From contig OY294044.1 in NCBI GenBank assembly GCA_958510825.1, positions 76,244,895-76,308,894 on the forward strand: a stretch of 64,000 nt of DNA, written 5' to 3'. The DNA is from Brachypterus glaber (lineage: Eukaryota > Arthropoda > Insecta > Coleoptera > Kateretidae). Below are positions 24,473 to 35,702 of the stretch, piece by piece. A program made the position numbers and the translations under genes. The number at the start of each line of letters is the position of its first letter. The stretch's first letter is position 1. The notes beneath the pieces were generated by a model. That model was not told the origin of the DNA and made no database searches. It saw only the letters and a list, made by a program, of their open reading frames with translations.

Positions 24473-26640
24473 TGTACTTGTATGCAACGTAAATTAAATT
24501 AACTTTTTTATGATTTATACATAGAAAGCTTTTTTCAGTAAAAGATACAGTTGAAATGCACTTAACATGATGGACGTAATGGTTTTTTTAAACAAATGTG
24601 TTCCGTCAAAAAATAAGTAGGTAGCTTTAAAAATGTCCATCTGTCCGTTCGTTCGTTTGTCCTATGTCACGTTTTTAGCCCTATTCGAAATTTCCACGAA
24701 ATAAACTAACAAGATATGATAATTATTTTAATTTTGCAATTTAGTTGATATATTTATATATATTTTTTTTTTGAAAAGAATTTACAAAACACTGATCACT
24801 AATAAAAAATATTTTTTTATAATTTTACATTAAGCTGTTATGAACGAAACTAGAAAAGTGTTTTTGATTTCGTATATTCGAATTAAAATATTCGTTGGCA
24901 AAAATACCCCGTCGTTATGGTTACGCCTTTTCTTTTATTGGTTGGAGTCGGACAATATGTTAGTTGAAAAAATAGTCTACTTAAACTCTTTGTACATATA
25001 TTGATAAAAATGATTGAAAGTCATTGGAAAAATGTTGAGAACCAGAAAACAGACGCTAACATTATTAAATGACACCGAAAAATACAATTATGAATGATCA
25101 TTGTTGTTAGTTTATGGACTTTTTTATGTATTATACATGTAAAGAAGTACGAGATTGAAAACTTTTTTTTGATATCCAAATTATGAAGTACCTACAATAC
25201 GAGGCATTTCGAGCCTACCGCGTCACCTTTTTGAACTCATTTCACGGATTTTTACCAAACTTGGAAAAGTTGTAGTACTAGTGGGCAAATATACCATGGT
25301 ATCATATTTTATTAATCCTTCCATCAATTTATTATATACATAGCGTTCAATTTGGCCGAGTACCGTCTACAGACACATTTGAAAGCACATATCTTTTAAA
25401 AATATTAATTGATTTAAAAAATTAATATGCTTCAAAATCTCTTTTCCACACTCTCCTGAAATACTTTGATTTTTGGCGTAACCAAAAAACAACCTAACAT
25501 TTTTGGCAAAATATAAAGATCGTTTTATGCCAAAACTACCCCCTTTTGATTTTTTTCAATAGCGGCTTAATTTGTTCATAGTATTTCTATTCTATCGACC
25601 ATTAATCCGGGGTGGGCGGCTTTTTGTTTTTTTATTAACCCTTACAAGCACGGTGGTAAGTATACTTACCACCTAGATCATTATCATTTTTTTCCTTTTT
25701 TAAGTAATTTTTGTGTTTTTTTTTGTAAATTTACAATAATAACATGTTAGAGAATCAAAAAATTTATAAATCACGTCAAGCTTAATAAAACTAAAGACAC
25801 AAATTTGCATCAAAGTCCGCTTCTTCGTTCAAAGTTTGATAACATTTTTTATGCACCTGTAGTATCTTTAGAGAGACTTAAAATTTGAATGCTGAAATAT
25901 TTTTTTTCTAAATCCACCCCCTAAGGGGTGGGGGTGATTTTTGTAAAAATTGGTATATTGGGGTTTTGAGGTTGCTGAAAGTAAATCTAATAACAGAACA
26001 AACCCCAAAAACTCATATATACCAATTTCTATTAGTTAATAGAGTTAATTTTACGAATTAGGTCAGCCATATTGGATCCGCCATTTTTAATTTTGAAAAT
26101 CTGATAACAGATTCGCGACCTAGCGACCCCAAAAACTTATTGCAACTATTTTTATAGAAATACAGTCATTAGAAAAATGCGTGTTTCAAAGGGTTTAAGG
26201 CTCAAGAATGGGGGATATCTATTTACTACCCAGTTTGAAATCATCATTATTATAAAACAAGTTAAAAAGAGTGCAATATGATTTTTGTCAAGAATTTTAT
26301 AAGCATTATTTTTTATAATTTATTTATTTTTTTAAATATTGGCCGTTAGGGCGATCTTTGCAAAAAACTGCAAAGTATACTTAAAAATGAAGATATCGGC
26401 ACAATTTTTGCATTAAACTACGTATGTTAGAAAAAAGTTTGAAATAGATATTTTGTAAAAAATTTTATAAGCTTTATTTTTCGTAATAACTCATTTTCTT
26501 AAATTGATATTTAATTTTTTTTTGCAATAAACCCCAAAAGTGTACCTTAAAATCAAGATGGCGGCACGAGCTCACCTTCAATTGTTGGGGACTTTTAGTA
26601 GGTTCATCGCAAAGGTCCAAAATACATATCTTCCCATTTT
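24473..26640. other. AT-rich interval with faint repeat traces
   Basis: 24630-24700 resembles the dispersed block at 36650-36730 and 62640-62720 (GTTCGTTTGTCC..., CACGTTTTTAG). 25920-26010 resembles 8830-8900 (GAGGTTGCTGAAAGTAAATC). No coding region supportable. Confidence 0.4.
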
Positions 26641-26648
26641 CAAAACTT

Positions 26649-27170
26649 TTGGATTTTTTTTAAGGCATATGTATTTTGAGATGCTGAACATGAAATTGCT
26701 ATAAAAAAGGCAACTCATAGGCTCATTTTTTTGCTACTCTGAAAAAACTGTCTAAAATGATGAAAATCATATTATTAGTCTGCAAATTCAGTGTAGCAAA
26801 AAAATGAACCCATGAAGTGTCTTTTTTTGTGACAGATTCGTGTTTAGCATTCCAAAATACATAAAAACAGGTTGGTCTCAATCCTTGCATAGACAAGTTT
26901 GTTTTTTTTGTGGGTCTTATAAAAAACCACAAAATAAAGTTTTCTGTGCTGGGGTTGAGACTCACCTATACCTATGTATTTTGGGATGCTGAACACGAAT
27001 CTGCCATTTGGAGTTATGGCTCATTTTTATGGGCTCATTTTTTTGCTACACTGAGCAAACCGTCTAAGATGGTGAAAACCTCATCTGCAATTTCAGTGTA
27101 GCAAAAAAATGAGCCCACGAAGCGATTTTTTTGTGACAGATTCGTGTTCAGCATCCCAAAATACATGATA
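26649..27170. repeat. Two tandem ~200-bp palindromes
   Basis: 26649-26861 and 26975-27167 each fold back on themselves: TGTATTTTGGGATGCTGAAC pairs with GTTCAGCATCCCAAAATACA, and GCTCATTTTTTTGCTAC pairs with its complement. The two palindromes are diverged copies of each other. The short frames over them repeat the same peptide motifs (YVFWDAEHES) and are spurious. Confidence 0.8.
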
Positions 27171-27358
27171 ATAGGTGGGACTTAACCTCAGCACAGACAA
27201 CTTTTTTTTCTGTGGGTCGGTGTAATTATTCGTTCTTTTTATTCGTTGTTGTAATTTGTATATGTCGGCATTCACCGGAAAATGTTCACATTGAAATTTA
27301 AATAATGTTGATGTTTCACACCTAATATACATAGAAAACTGACAAAACTCAAAGCATA

Positions 27359-27956
27359 ACACAGCCACTCAAAAAAAAAATCGTATCCAGAGATTAGACC
27401 AATGCATTTTTATATTTTTGGGGTCGCTGAAACCGAATCTGACCACAGAATTGCTCCATCAGATCACAACTTTTTTCTACCCATAAAAACATCTGAATTT
27501 AAGGAATTCTCGCACACTTTTTTAAGTGTAGAAAAAGATTGTGACCTGTTGGAGAAATTCTGAGGTCAAATTCGGTCTCAACGACCCCGAAATATAAAAA
27601 TGCGTTGGACTAGTACCTGCCACTTATTTTTTTTTTTTGATTTTTTTTGTTGGCTATGCACAGCCACCCAAAAAAAAAAAATATGTGCCAGAGACTAGAC
27701 CAACTCCTTTTTATATTTTCGGGGTCGCTGAAATCGAATCTGAGATCAGAATTGCTCCATCAGGTCACAATTTTTTTCTACACTTAAAAACATCTGCATT
27801 TAAGGAATTTTCGCACCATTTTTTTGAGTGTTTAAAAAAAATTGTGATCTGATGGAGAAATTTTGAGGTCAAATACGGTTTCAGCGAACCTGAAAATATA
27901 AAAATGAGTTGGTCTAGTCTCTGGATACGAAAAATTTTTTTTTTGTGTGGCTGTGT
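27359..27956. mobile_element. Compound palindromic element, copy 1
   Basis: Bounded by ACACAGCCAC...ATCGTATCCAGAG on the left and CTCTGGATACGA...GTGTGGCTGTGT on the right. The interior is two consecutive foldbacks built from GGGGTCGCTGAAA and ATCTGA...ATTGCTCCATCAGATCACAA. Another copy is at 34318-34966 and a lone right end at 47150-47232. No true ORF. Frames encode the repeat in several orientations. Confidence 0.8.
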
Positions 27957-28106
27957 AATGAGTCAATGTGCTGAAGTTATGATCTCCCAACCTATTCTAT
28001 TACTTTTTTCTATCCACAAGGATAGTTAATAAATTAAAATTAAAACATATATATCGCCCTATAAATTTCAAGACATTGTATCTGCAAAAAAAAATATTTT
28101 CGTTGA

Positions 28107-28250
28107 ACTAATTACCTCTGTACATGATGACTGGAAACATATACAAACTCCAATGAATTACTCTACTTAGTTTTTTAAGTTACCTATATTCGAGTAATAA
28201 ATTGGAGTTTGTATAAGTTACAAGTCATCATGTACGGAGTTGATTAGTAC
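28107..28250. mobile_element. Short inverted-repeat MITE
   Basis: CTGTACATGATGACT...ACAAACTCCAAT is mirrored by ATTGGAGTTTGT...AGTCATCATGTACGGAG. Arms of ~55 bp surround a ~35-bp loop. A following ACAAGAAACCAAAAATTA block resembles that after the 20163-20922 foldback. Confidence 0.7.
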
Positions 28251-28334
28251 AAGAAACCAAAAATTATTTTTTTGCGGGAAGGAGGATATCGCATTTTGGG
28301 CTAAATCGCCTGCAACGATAATAATTTTTTTACA

Positions 28335-28605
28335 ATACATTACATTTTTATTTAACCTCGTACTATACTTAATTAGGCATTCTCTAAGTCCAGGACTTGT
28401 GTGGGCTAGTAGTAGAGGGAACCACCGGCTTTAATTGACTCTCGAACCAATTTATAGGGAGTACCCGCTTAACTTACGCCTTCACCAAATTTCAATTATT
28501 AATTAACTGAAAAAGGCAAATCGGCGCCGGTGAGAATCGAACTCACGCTATTTTGGGTAGTAAGCTCGTCAATACGACGCGGTAGTCCACTACACCAATC
28601 CTCCC
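28335..28605 (-). mobile_element. tRNA-derived SINE, copy 1 (full head)
   Basis: On the minus strand, 28605-28523 is tRNA-like. It begins GGGAGGATTGGTGTAGTGGA (an A-box TTGGTGTAGTGG), carries a B-box GAGTTCGATTCTC, and ends CACCGGCGCC. The would-be acceptor arms do not pair, so this is a SINE head rather than a tRNA gene. The body follows leftward through AGCCGGTGGTTCCCTCTACT and TCCTGGACTTAGAG. Other copies are at 54632-54800 (head missing) and 61689-61890. It would be transcribed by RNA polymerase III if active. Confidence 0.8.
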
Positions 28606-29480
28606 TTTACATGCTTTAGATACATACAAAATAATTACTTAGCCAACATTTCAGCCTTTATTACATCCTGGAACATACTTTAATTAATTATTTTAATTAC
28701 GATTTTTGACATATTTCAATGTTCGATTATGGTTCGTGTGAAGTGTCATGTCATGTCAAAATAAAAATAACATCTTCTGTGGGTCCAAGGGCTGTGTATT
28801 GTGATGTGTTGACTGAGCTTGACTGTAAAATTATATTTTGTTGTTTTGTTGTTAATTTTTACGGATTTAGCATGGTGTAAAATACACATTGTGTATTAAA
28901 CAATAGCCAATTTTTTGTGGAAACACCGGTTAATCGTACGGTTTTTATCCCCACCACTAAATTCGTATAACCGACAGTTCTCACAAAAACGCATTGGTTA
29001 TTTTCTTAAGGTTTTGACAAGTACCTAACCTAACTTCTCCCAAAAAACTGATAAGGTATATATTTTTTATATTTCCTTTGGATAAGATATGATGAAAAAG
29101 CACTTAAACTACATTTCCAAGTTTATTTGCTTATGGGGAAGGTAATAAACAAAAATGAAAAGTTTAAATAGTTTTTTATATAAGTATTTAATTTTAAACG
29201 ACATAAGCAAACACTTAGAAGTTATAATATAATAGTTGAAATACCTTACCTACTCTATCTTTTACATTTTGCATACAAATCGAGAAAAATTCCCACAGGC
29301 CTGTAAATTTTGGTGTAAATAAACAATTTATAGGTTAAGTTTTTACGGTTAACCGTATCTAACTCACCTCCGAACCTGTGTTAGACGCGGTTACTGCCGG
29401 TTAGTGACGTCATCGCTTCCCCTCACTTACCGTATGTAACAACAGACCTCATATACTAGATTGGGGATTCCATTGCAAGA
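28606..29480. other. Unassigned, possible repeat ends
   Basis: The TTTTTTGTGGAAACACCGGTTA block near 28911 resembles 63590-63720. A TGACGTCA lies at 29405-29412 and a CCTAACCTAACTT at about 29023. No exon recognised. Confidence 0.35.
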
Positions 29481-29615
29481 TCAAAAAAAATTGACTAACT
29501 CATGCGACTCTTCCTCTCTCTCGAATTTTCGTTTCTCTGTTTACAGTAACATCCACAGTTTTATTGGTATTATGTGGTATTTCCCTAGTGATTTTTTTTA
29601 CGTTGGTTATTCTGT
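29480..29615. repeat. Inverted repeat arm, partner at 33165-33295
   Basis: ACAGTAACATCCACAGTTTT and TCGAATTTTCGTTTCTCTGT are found as reverse complements at 33200-33265. The two copies flank 3.5 kb. It may be two oppositely oriented copies of one element rather than a single structure. The nearby frame at 29461-29691 is within this repeat. Confidence 0.7.
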
Positions 29616-29904
29616 ATTGTTTTTACGAGCGCCTAATTATAGCTACCCGCACCGAGATTGTTTTGGTTTTTTGTTGTTTGCGGGACGTTAATTTACTTTA
29701 GCGTTGGTTAATGGTGGTTTTGTGCCTGTTTTTATTTTGTAAAAAATTGGTTTGGATTTAGAATAATATATTGAAAAACGGTTAGCCCTCTACTACGCAG
29801 GCGCATTTCGGGTGCCGGTAGCTATAACTAGGCGCTCCTTCGTTTTTGTTTACCTTTCAGTAATCTGTTTGGCTTGTGGATTTTTTCGCTTTGTTCATGT
29901 GTTT

Positions 29905-30535
29905 TGTTAACTTTTGCTGGATTCCGGGACATACAAAAATTACGGAAAATGGAGCAGCCGACAGAATAGCGAATGAAGCCTGGAAAATCTCGTGGTTCGA
30001 GTCAAAACGCATTTCCGTGATTACAACCAAGAAACAAAAGAAATCCTATTTATGAAGTGGAAAAAAGAATGGGACAGTATGGGACAAATTAAGGGAGTCC
30101 CTTAAAAGGACGCATGTACTGGGAAAGGACAGAATTAAAAAAGAGAACATGGTTAATAACTTAGGACTAACCAGTAAAAAAAGAACAAAAATATGTCATA
30201 TGAGAGGTAAACACTGCTTTACCAACTCCCACTTGTTTAAAATTAACATAAAGGAAGACCCATGGTGTGGTGCGGAAATATACAAGACATCAAACATATC
30301 CTTTTTGAATGCCCAAGACACTCCCAACAATATTCATCCTTCTATGGGGCCCTAGCTAAGACATGCCCAACCCCTATTAGCCTAAATTCCCTGCTTGTGA
30401 CCCCAATAAATCCATAGCAGTAGAAATAACCAAATTCTTTCAAAATAAAAACTTAATTGTAGAAAATCAGAAGAGAAAAGATATCGGAAAGGAAGTTACC
30501 AGAATTTAGAAGTCCACATGACCTGGCCAGAGAGC
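29905..30535 (+). pseudogene. Non-LTR retrotransposon 3' remnant (RNase H + CCHC)
   Basis: A frame beginning FCWIPGHTKITENGAADRIA matches the C-terminal RNase H signature (W-[IV]-P-x-H ... N-x-x-A-D), with the last catalytic Asp retained. After frameshifts the plus strand continues with LGKDRIKKENMVNNLGLTS, then PWC followed by GNIQDIKHILFECPRH, resembling the C-terminal cysteine/histidine knuckle of RNase H-bearing LINE ORF2 proteins (I/R1-type clades). Reverse transcriptase and endonuclease are absent, so this is a 5'-truncated, decayed copy. At least two frame changes and a stop after KKSYL are present. Confidence 0.75.
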
Positions 30536-30789
30536 CTAGAGCAAACCCGAATTGGATTGGAGTGTTCAGTTGTATATTTATATTCAGTTTATAATATTTT
30601 ACTATTTTTTTATCATTGATATTTATATTTTCCCTTATTAGTAAAACAAACTGTGATTAGACAGACACTTTTGTGATCGAAGAGTTTTTTGACAAAAACT
30701 TTTGTGATAGACACTTGTGTAAGAATATTTTTAATATTTGATATATAAATCATATGTATAAACCGTTTTATGAGAATACGAATATGACA

Positions 30790-30958
30790 TCACAGTGCGT
30801 AAACTAAATAGCACTCTGTAGGGTCACTGGCATCTATTTCTTTTAACTTAATACATTTTTTTTTAATAGAAAATGTATACCAAAAAAAATTATTTATCAA
30901 GTCTTCAGAAATATATGCAAATATCCATACAGAGTGCTATTTAGTTTACGCACTGTGA
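30790..30958. mobile_element. 169-bp MITE with 30-bp TIRs
   Basis: TCACAGTGCGTAAACTAAAT plus AGCACTCTGTA on the left is the exact reverse complement of TACAGAGTGCT plus ATTTAGTTTACGCACTGTGA on the right. The CAGTGCG core suggests a Tc1/mariner relative. No ORF. Confidence 0.85.
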
Positions 30959-31074
30959 AGTGCGATTTGTATTTTCTCATACAGTGTATAAGATATAATA
31001 TATTATAAATCATATTTATAATGACCAGAGTTGTTACTTTCAATACAATAACAGGGTTGGACAACAGGAATATT

Positions 31075-31420
31075 AAATTATTTCTAATTTTTGGTCAGTT
31101 TGTTTAATACATATTTATGCTGAATAAGATTATATGTCTGTATACAGACATAATCTTATTCTCTTATTCGGCATTGTCTGTATACAGACATAATCTTATT
31201 CGGCATAGATATGTATTAAACAAACAGCCCAAAAATTAGAAATAATTTAATATTCCTGTTGTCTGACCCTGTTATTGTAATGAAAGTATCAACTTGGTCA
31301 TTATTATTTCTTATTCGGCATAGGTATGTATTAAAGAAACTCACCAAAAATAATTTAAAATTACTCTTGTCCGACCCTGATATCGTAATGAAAGTATCAA
31401 CTCTGTATATTACATAGTAG
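31075..31420. repeat. Local inverted and direct repeats
   Basis: ATTATGTCTGTATACAGACATAAT-type palindromes occur near 31132 and 31172. CCTGTTGTCTGACCCTGTTA, TTATTCGGCATAG and GAAAGTATCAAC recur in direct and inverted order. The minus-strand frame at 31216-31470 contains a repeated VDTFITI motif caused by this duplication. Confidence 0.65.
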
Positions 31421-31596
31421 AGAATCTCTATGTTAGTTTCTGATATTATTCTACCAAATATTACATACAATTTTTTTATAATAAAATTTATTAATATATT
31501 TATATACTTTTATTTATTAAAACAATTTTTAAAATTAACTACTCGTCTATCCATTTTTACTTTATACCAAGATTAATCCTATATGAAATATGTATA

Positions 31597-32288
31597 CAGT
31601 GCGGTCCAAAAGTCACCCCCCCCCCTTTTAACTTTTGAACGAGTTGAGATATCGACTTCAAATTTAGAACTCTTAAATAAGACAACTTAAACTATATTTT
31701 AGCATATATTTGATATTTTCAGCTCTTAAAATGTGGGCATGGGGGGACATTTTTGTTAAATGAAAAGGGGGGTCGTGTGATACATCATTTTAAAGCTTAT
31801 TATTTACACTAACATTTTTTAATTTTTTAAAAACGTTTTTTAAGGTTTTGATTTTTCAATTTTTTGTGCTAAAACATTCGATTTTTTAAGTTTTTTTATA
31901 AATTTTTATTTATGTCAACTAAAATTAGTTTAAAAGTATAATTAACATTTTTTTATGATGAAATTAGGCATTTTTAAAAAATTATTTGTTTTTTTAGAGG
32001 AATTTTGACATTAATACCCATTTTCAACCCCATTTTAAACGCAATTTAAAAATATGGAGTTAAATGGAGAATTTTATAAGCTTTAAAATGATGTTTTAAA
32101 CGACCCCCTTTCCATTTAAAAAAATGTGCCCCCATGGCCCCCTGCCCACATTTTAAGAGCTGAAAGTATTAAATATATGCTAAAAGATGGTTTAAGTTGT
32201 CTTATTTAAAAGTTCCAAATTTGAAGTCGATATCTCAACTGCTTCGAAAGTTAAGAGGGGGGGGGGGGGTGACTTTTGAACCGCTCTG
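31597..32288. mobile_element. Complete 692-bp Tc1/mariner-type MITE
   Basis: Starts CAGTGCGGTCCAAAAGTCAC and ends GTGACTTTTGAACCGCTCTG, with TA at 31595-31596 and 32289-32290. TIRs extend ~130 bp through GAGTTGAGATATCGACTTCA and GACAACTTAAACTATATTTT. Poly-G/C runs follow each terminus. Relatives or fragments are at 1119, 1785, 2024, 10761 and 43153. No transposase is encoded, so it depends on a partner element. Confidence 0.9.
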
Positions 32289-34317
32289 TATAAACATTAA
32301 ATAAAAATTGATATATATTAAGATTACTACAGTAAAATTTTGGTCTTAAAGGTCTTCGTAGGTCCCAAGGTTGCTCCAGCTAAGGCTATTTTAGTATTAT
32401 ATATTTTCTTTGATGCATACTTCCTTATGCTTATCTGCACATAAACTCGCATTTTTATTTCCATAATTTTGTTGGTTATTATCATACTGGATGGCATAAT
32501 TTCATTACTCTACAATTAAAGACATTAATACTATCAATTAAAAAGTAATGGGAAAATCCCCATCCAAAACCTATAAATATCTACATGTTTTATAGAAAGC
32601 TTATGTAATCCTATAAAATTGTTTTATAGGTCGAAGTAGGAATTTTTTTATGAATTGTGTACCTATAGGTTTTTTGGAAAACCTTTGTCCAAAAAAAATG
32701 TGAAAACTTATAGATACTTATACATTTCATAGGGATTGTCCTACTAAAAATTTCCAGTAGGTCTAGGAAAATATCTGTTCAAAAACATAGAAAACTTATA
32801 GATGCCTACGTTTCATACAGATTTTTCTACTTAAACTTATAACAACAAAACAAAACAATTGAATAGGTTTATGCATAGGGATTTTCCAATAGGTCTCTAT
32901 AATAGTCTCTATAATAGGTCCTTTTTGACTGAGAAAGCTGATATGGTCACTACACCACTTGGTTTGGTTTGTTTTAACTTACCCTTTATCCATAGTCAAC
33001 ACAGATCTGTGATAAAACATTATTCCCCACAATCCATATCTTATATATTTATATATAGTCATATATTGTTTTTAGATTTATATTCAGTAAAAATCAAAAG
33101 TTTATTTATATTTTTCAAAGTTAACCTCATCTTGTGATTTTGACGTCTGTGTTAAAACTTCACTGTCCAAGATAACCAACGTAATAAAAAAACACCAGAT
33201 AATACCAATAAAACTGTGGATGTTACTGTAAACAGAGACACGAAAATTCGAGAGAGAGGGAGAGTCGCATGTGTTAGTCACTTTGAATACGTTAATATTT
33301 TATCTAGTATGTAAAATCTGTGTATGTAACCGATTATCACAAAAACGAGTTTCAGTAACCTGGTTAGTTCCGGTGACCCGACAAAAAATTTGCTAATGTG
33401 TATTGGACTTATCAGACTAGATTTTCAGTAAGATTATCGAGTTTCTTTTGAGGTATGTATTTATACTAATAATAGTTTAAAGCAATCGAGTCCCATGGGA
33501 CAGTGTGAACCCAGACTAGTAGATTAATGTGGCTTCTATTTCCATGAAAATTTTTATGAGACTTTTAACCTGTAGTGTTAAACAAATATATTTGATTAAT
33601 ATTATACAGTGTTTTCATCATATATTCCAAATATTGATGTTCAACAAAAAAAAACGTCACTTTTATTTTATTTTTTTAAGCTAAGATAGAGGCATTAGCA
33701 TGTTAGCATTGTTGACACGTTTACGATAACACAAAAATTGTCCAAATGAAAAAAATATTTTGATCAAAATTAACAAATAAACTTAAACTTAAATAGTTTT
33801 TCATAATTTCTTTTCATCAGTTTGCACTTATTTTAAACAAAAAGATATTATTCTTATTTAGCCTAAAACTCCCTTTTAAAACGATATCATTATTTACACG
33901 GCGATATAAAACATTATGAAGATATCTATAGTTAATACTGGAGATATATTCATATATGTTTGATACTGTCTGACTTAGCAAGTAAGTAAATAAAAAAACT
34001 TAAGAAAACTTTTCTAAAATTAAAATTAATGAGGTGCTCAGAGTTTTATTTACAAAAGAAGTCTGTAGACAGAATCTGCCTGACCTGCAAAATTATAATT
34101 ACCTTCTCGTATAACCTGAAAACTTAGATTTTATTTTTCTTAGGGTAACATCTTTATAGAAATTCAAATACTCAGTAAATGAAAAATAAATTAATTAAAT
34201 TTTGATATGCATTAAACTTTTTAATGTAAAGTTTTTATCTAGTTTTAATTTTAATTACAGCCTTTAGTAAAAATATAATAGCTTACAAAACTAATTAATA
34301 TGTATTAATTAATAATT
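32289..34317. other. Tandem fragments, otherwise unassigned
   Basis: 32560-32900 contains two to three diverged ~120-bp units (AAACTTATAGATRC, CATAGGGATT, CCARTAGGTCT). 33165-33295 is the inverted partner of 29480-29615. The rest is AT-rich without recognised features. Confidence 0.45.
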
Positions 34318-34966
34318 ACACAGCCACACAAAAAAAAAAATTTCGTATCCAGAGTTGGTCTAACTCATTTTTATATTTTCGGGGTCGCTGAAGCTGAATC
34401 TGACCTCAAAATTGCTCCATCAGATCACAATTTTATTTATACACTCAAAAAAAGGGTGCGAAAATTCCTTAAATTCAGATGTTTTTAAGTGTAGAAAAAA
34501 CTGTGACCTGATGGAGCAATTCTAATTTCAGATTCGATTTCAGCGACCCCGAAAATATAAAAATGAGTTGGTCTAGCCTCTGGCACATTTTTTTTTGTGG
34601 CTGTGCATAGCCAACCAAAAAAAAAATTAAAAAAAAATTAAAAAAAAATTAAGTGACAGGGACTAGACCAACGCATTTTTATTTTTTGGGGGTAGCTGAA
34701 ACCGAATCTGACTTCAGAATTGCTCCAACACTTAAAAAAGTGTGCGAAAATTCCTTAAATTCAGATGTTTTTATGGGTAGAAAAAGATCTGATAGAGCAA
34801 TTCTGAGGTCAGATTCGGTTTCAGCTACCCCAAAAATATAAAAATGCATTGGTCTAGTCCCTGTCACTTAATTTTTTTTTAATTTTTTTTTTGGTTGGCT
34901 ATGCACAGCCACAAAAAAAATGTGCCTAGTCTCTGGATACGAAAAAAAAAAATTGTGTGGCTGTGT
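34318..34966. mobile_element. Compound palindromic element, copy 2
   Basis: Same outer boundaries as copy 1 (ACACAGCCACAC...TCGTATCCAGAG and CTCTGGATACGA...GTGTGGCTGTGT) with two internal foldbacks joined at GCTATGCACAGCCAC. The frames at 34653-34841 and 34679-34867 on opposite strands encode nearly the same peptide (MTGTRPxHFY...) because the DNA is palindromic. Confidence 0.8.
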
Positions 34967-35149
34967 TATTTATTATTATAATAAGTATTAGATTATTTTC
35001 CTTTTTATAAATCTTTTATTTTCTTTTTTCTTTATTATCCCTTACTGTCTTATATCTGACAAGACTAGCAGGAAGGTAGGTACTTAAAAGTATAGTGTGA
35101 ATAAATGAACTATGTGTAAAAACCTTAAATTTTTAATAATATAAAATAG

Positions 35150-35301
35150 TAATTATATACCATGGTAGAGAAGACATTTTTTATAGCCGAGCGTATTAAA
35201 TTCCGAGATGCGTAGCAGCGAGGGATTTAAGAGTGCGAGGCTATAATCGTCTTTTTTACCGCGGTTTATATATTAGTTTTTTCACTACTAGTACTATTTA
35301 A
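35150..35301. repeat. Dispersed repeat shared with 8150-8320
   Basis: TAATTATATACCATGGTAGAG, TAGCCGAGCGTATTA and GTGCGAGGCTATAA match the earlier copy. This copy has an extra ~30 bp (GATGCGTAGCAGCGAGGG). Confidence 0.75.
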
Positions 35302-35702
35302 CTATTTTTATTTTGATAATAAAATAAATTATTAACACGCTTAACGAAAAATAAGTCAAAACTAAAAAAAATAGTAAGGAGAGAAATTTTTAATTTTAAA
35401 CAAAATTATAAAAATATTAATTTATTATTCCATCAATCTATTTTCCAATCATCGTACAGAGTGATATTGGTAGACTGACTGACGTTTTTAGACTTTGTAC
35501 GAAAGAGTGCCAGCAGCCCGAAACGTCAGTCTTCCAATATCACTCTGTACGATGATTAGAAAATAGATTGATGGAATAATAAATTAATATTTTTATAATT
35601 TTGTTTAAAATTAAAAATTTCTCTCCTTCGTTTTTTTTTTTAGTTTTGACTTATTTTTCGTTTAGCGTGTTAATAATTTATTTTATTATCTGAATAAAAA
35701 TA
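35302..35702. mobile_element. Foldback element, ~185-bp arms
   Basis: The left arm 35302-35488 and right arm 35521-35702 are near-perfect reverse complements (CATCGTACAGAGTGATATTGG and its complement; AAAATAGATTGATGGAATAA and its complement). A ~32-bp loop, CGAAAGAGTGCCAGCAGCCC, separates them. No ORF. The very short loop makes it a strong hairpin. Confidence 0.85.

Noticed and set aside
28523..28605. A genuine tRNA gene
   Set aside because: A- and B-boxes are present, but the acceptor arms do not pair and the segment is attached to a repeated body, so it is a SINE head.
34653..34867. Opposite-strand frames with nearly the same peptide
   Set aside because: They are both strands of one palindrome.
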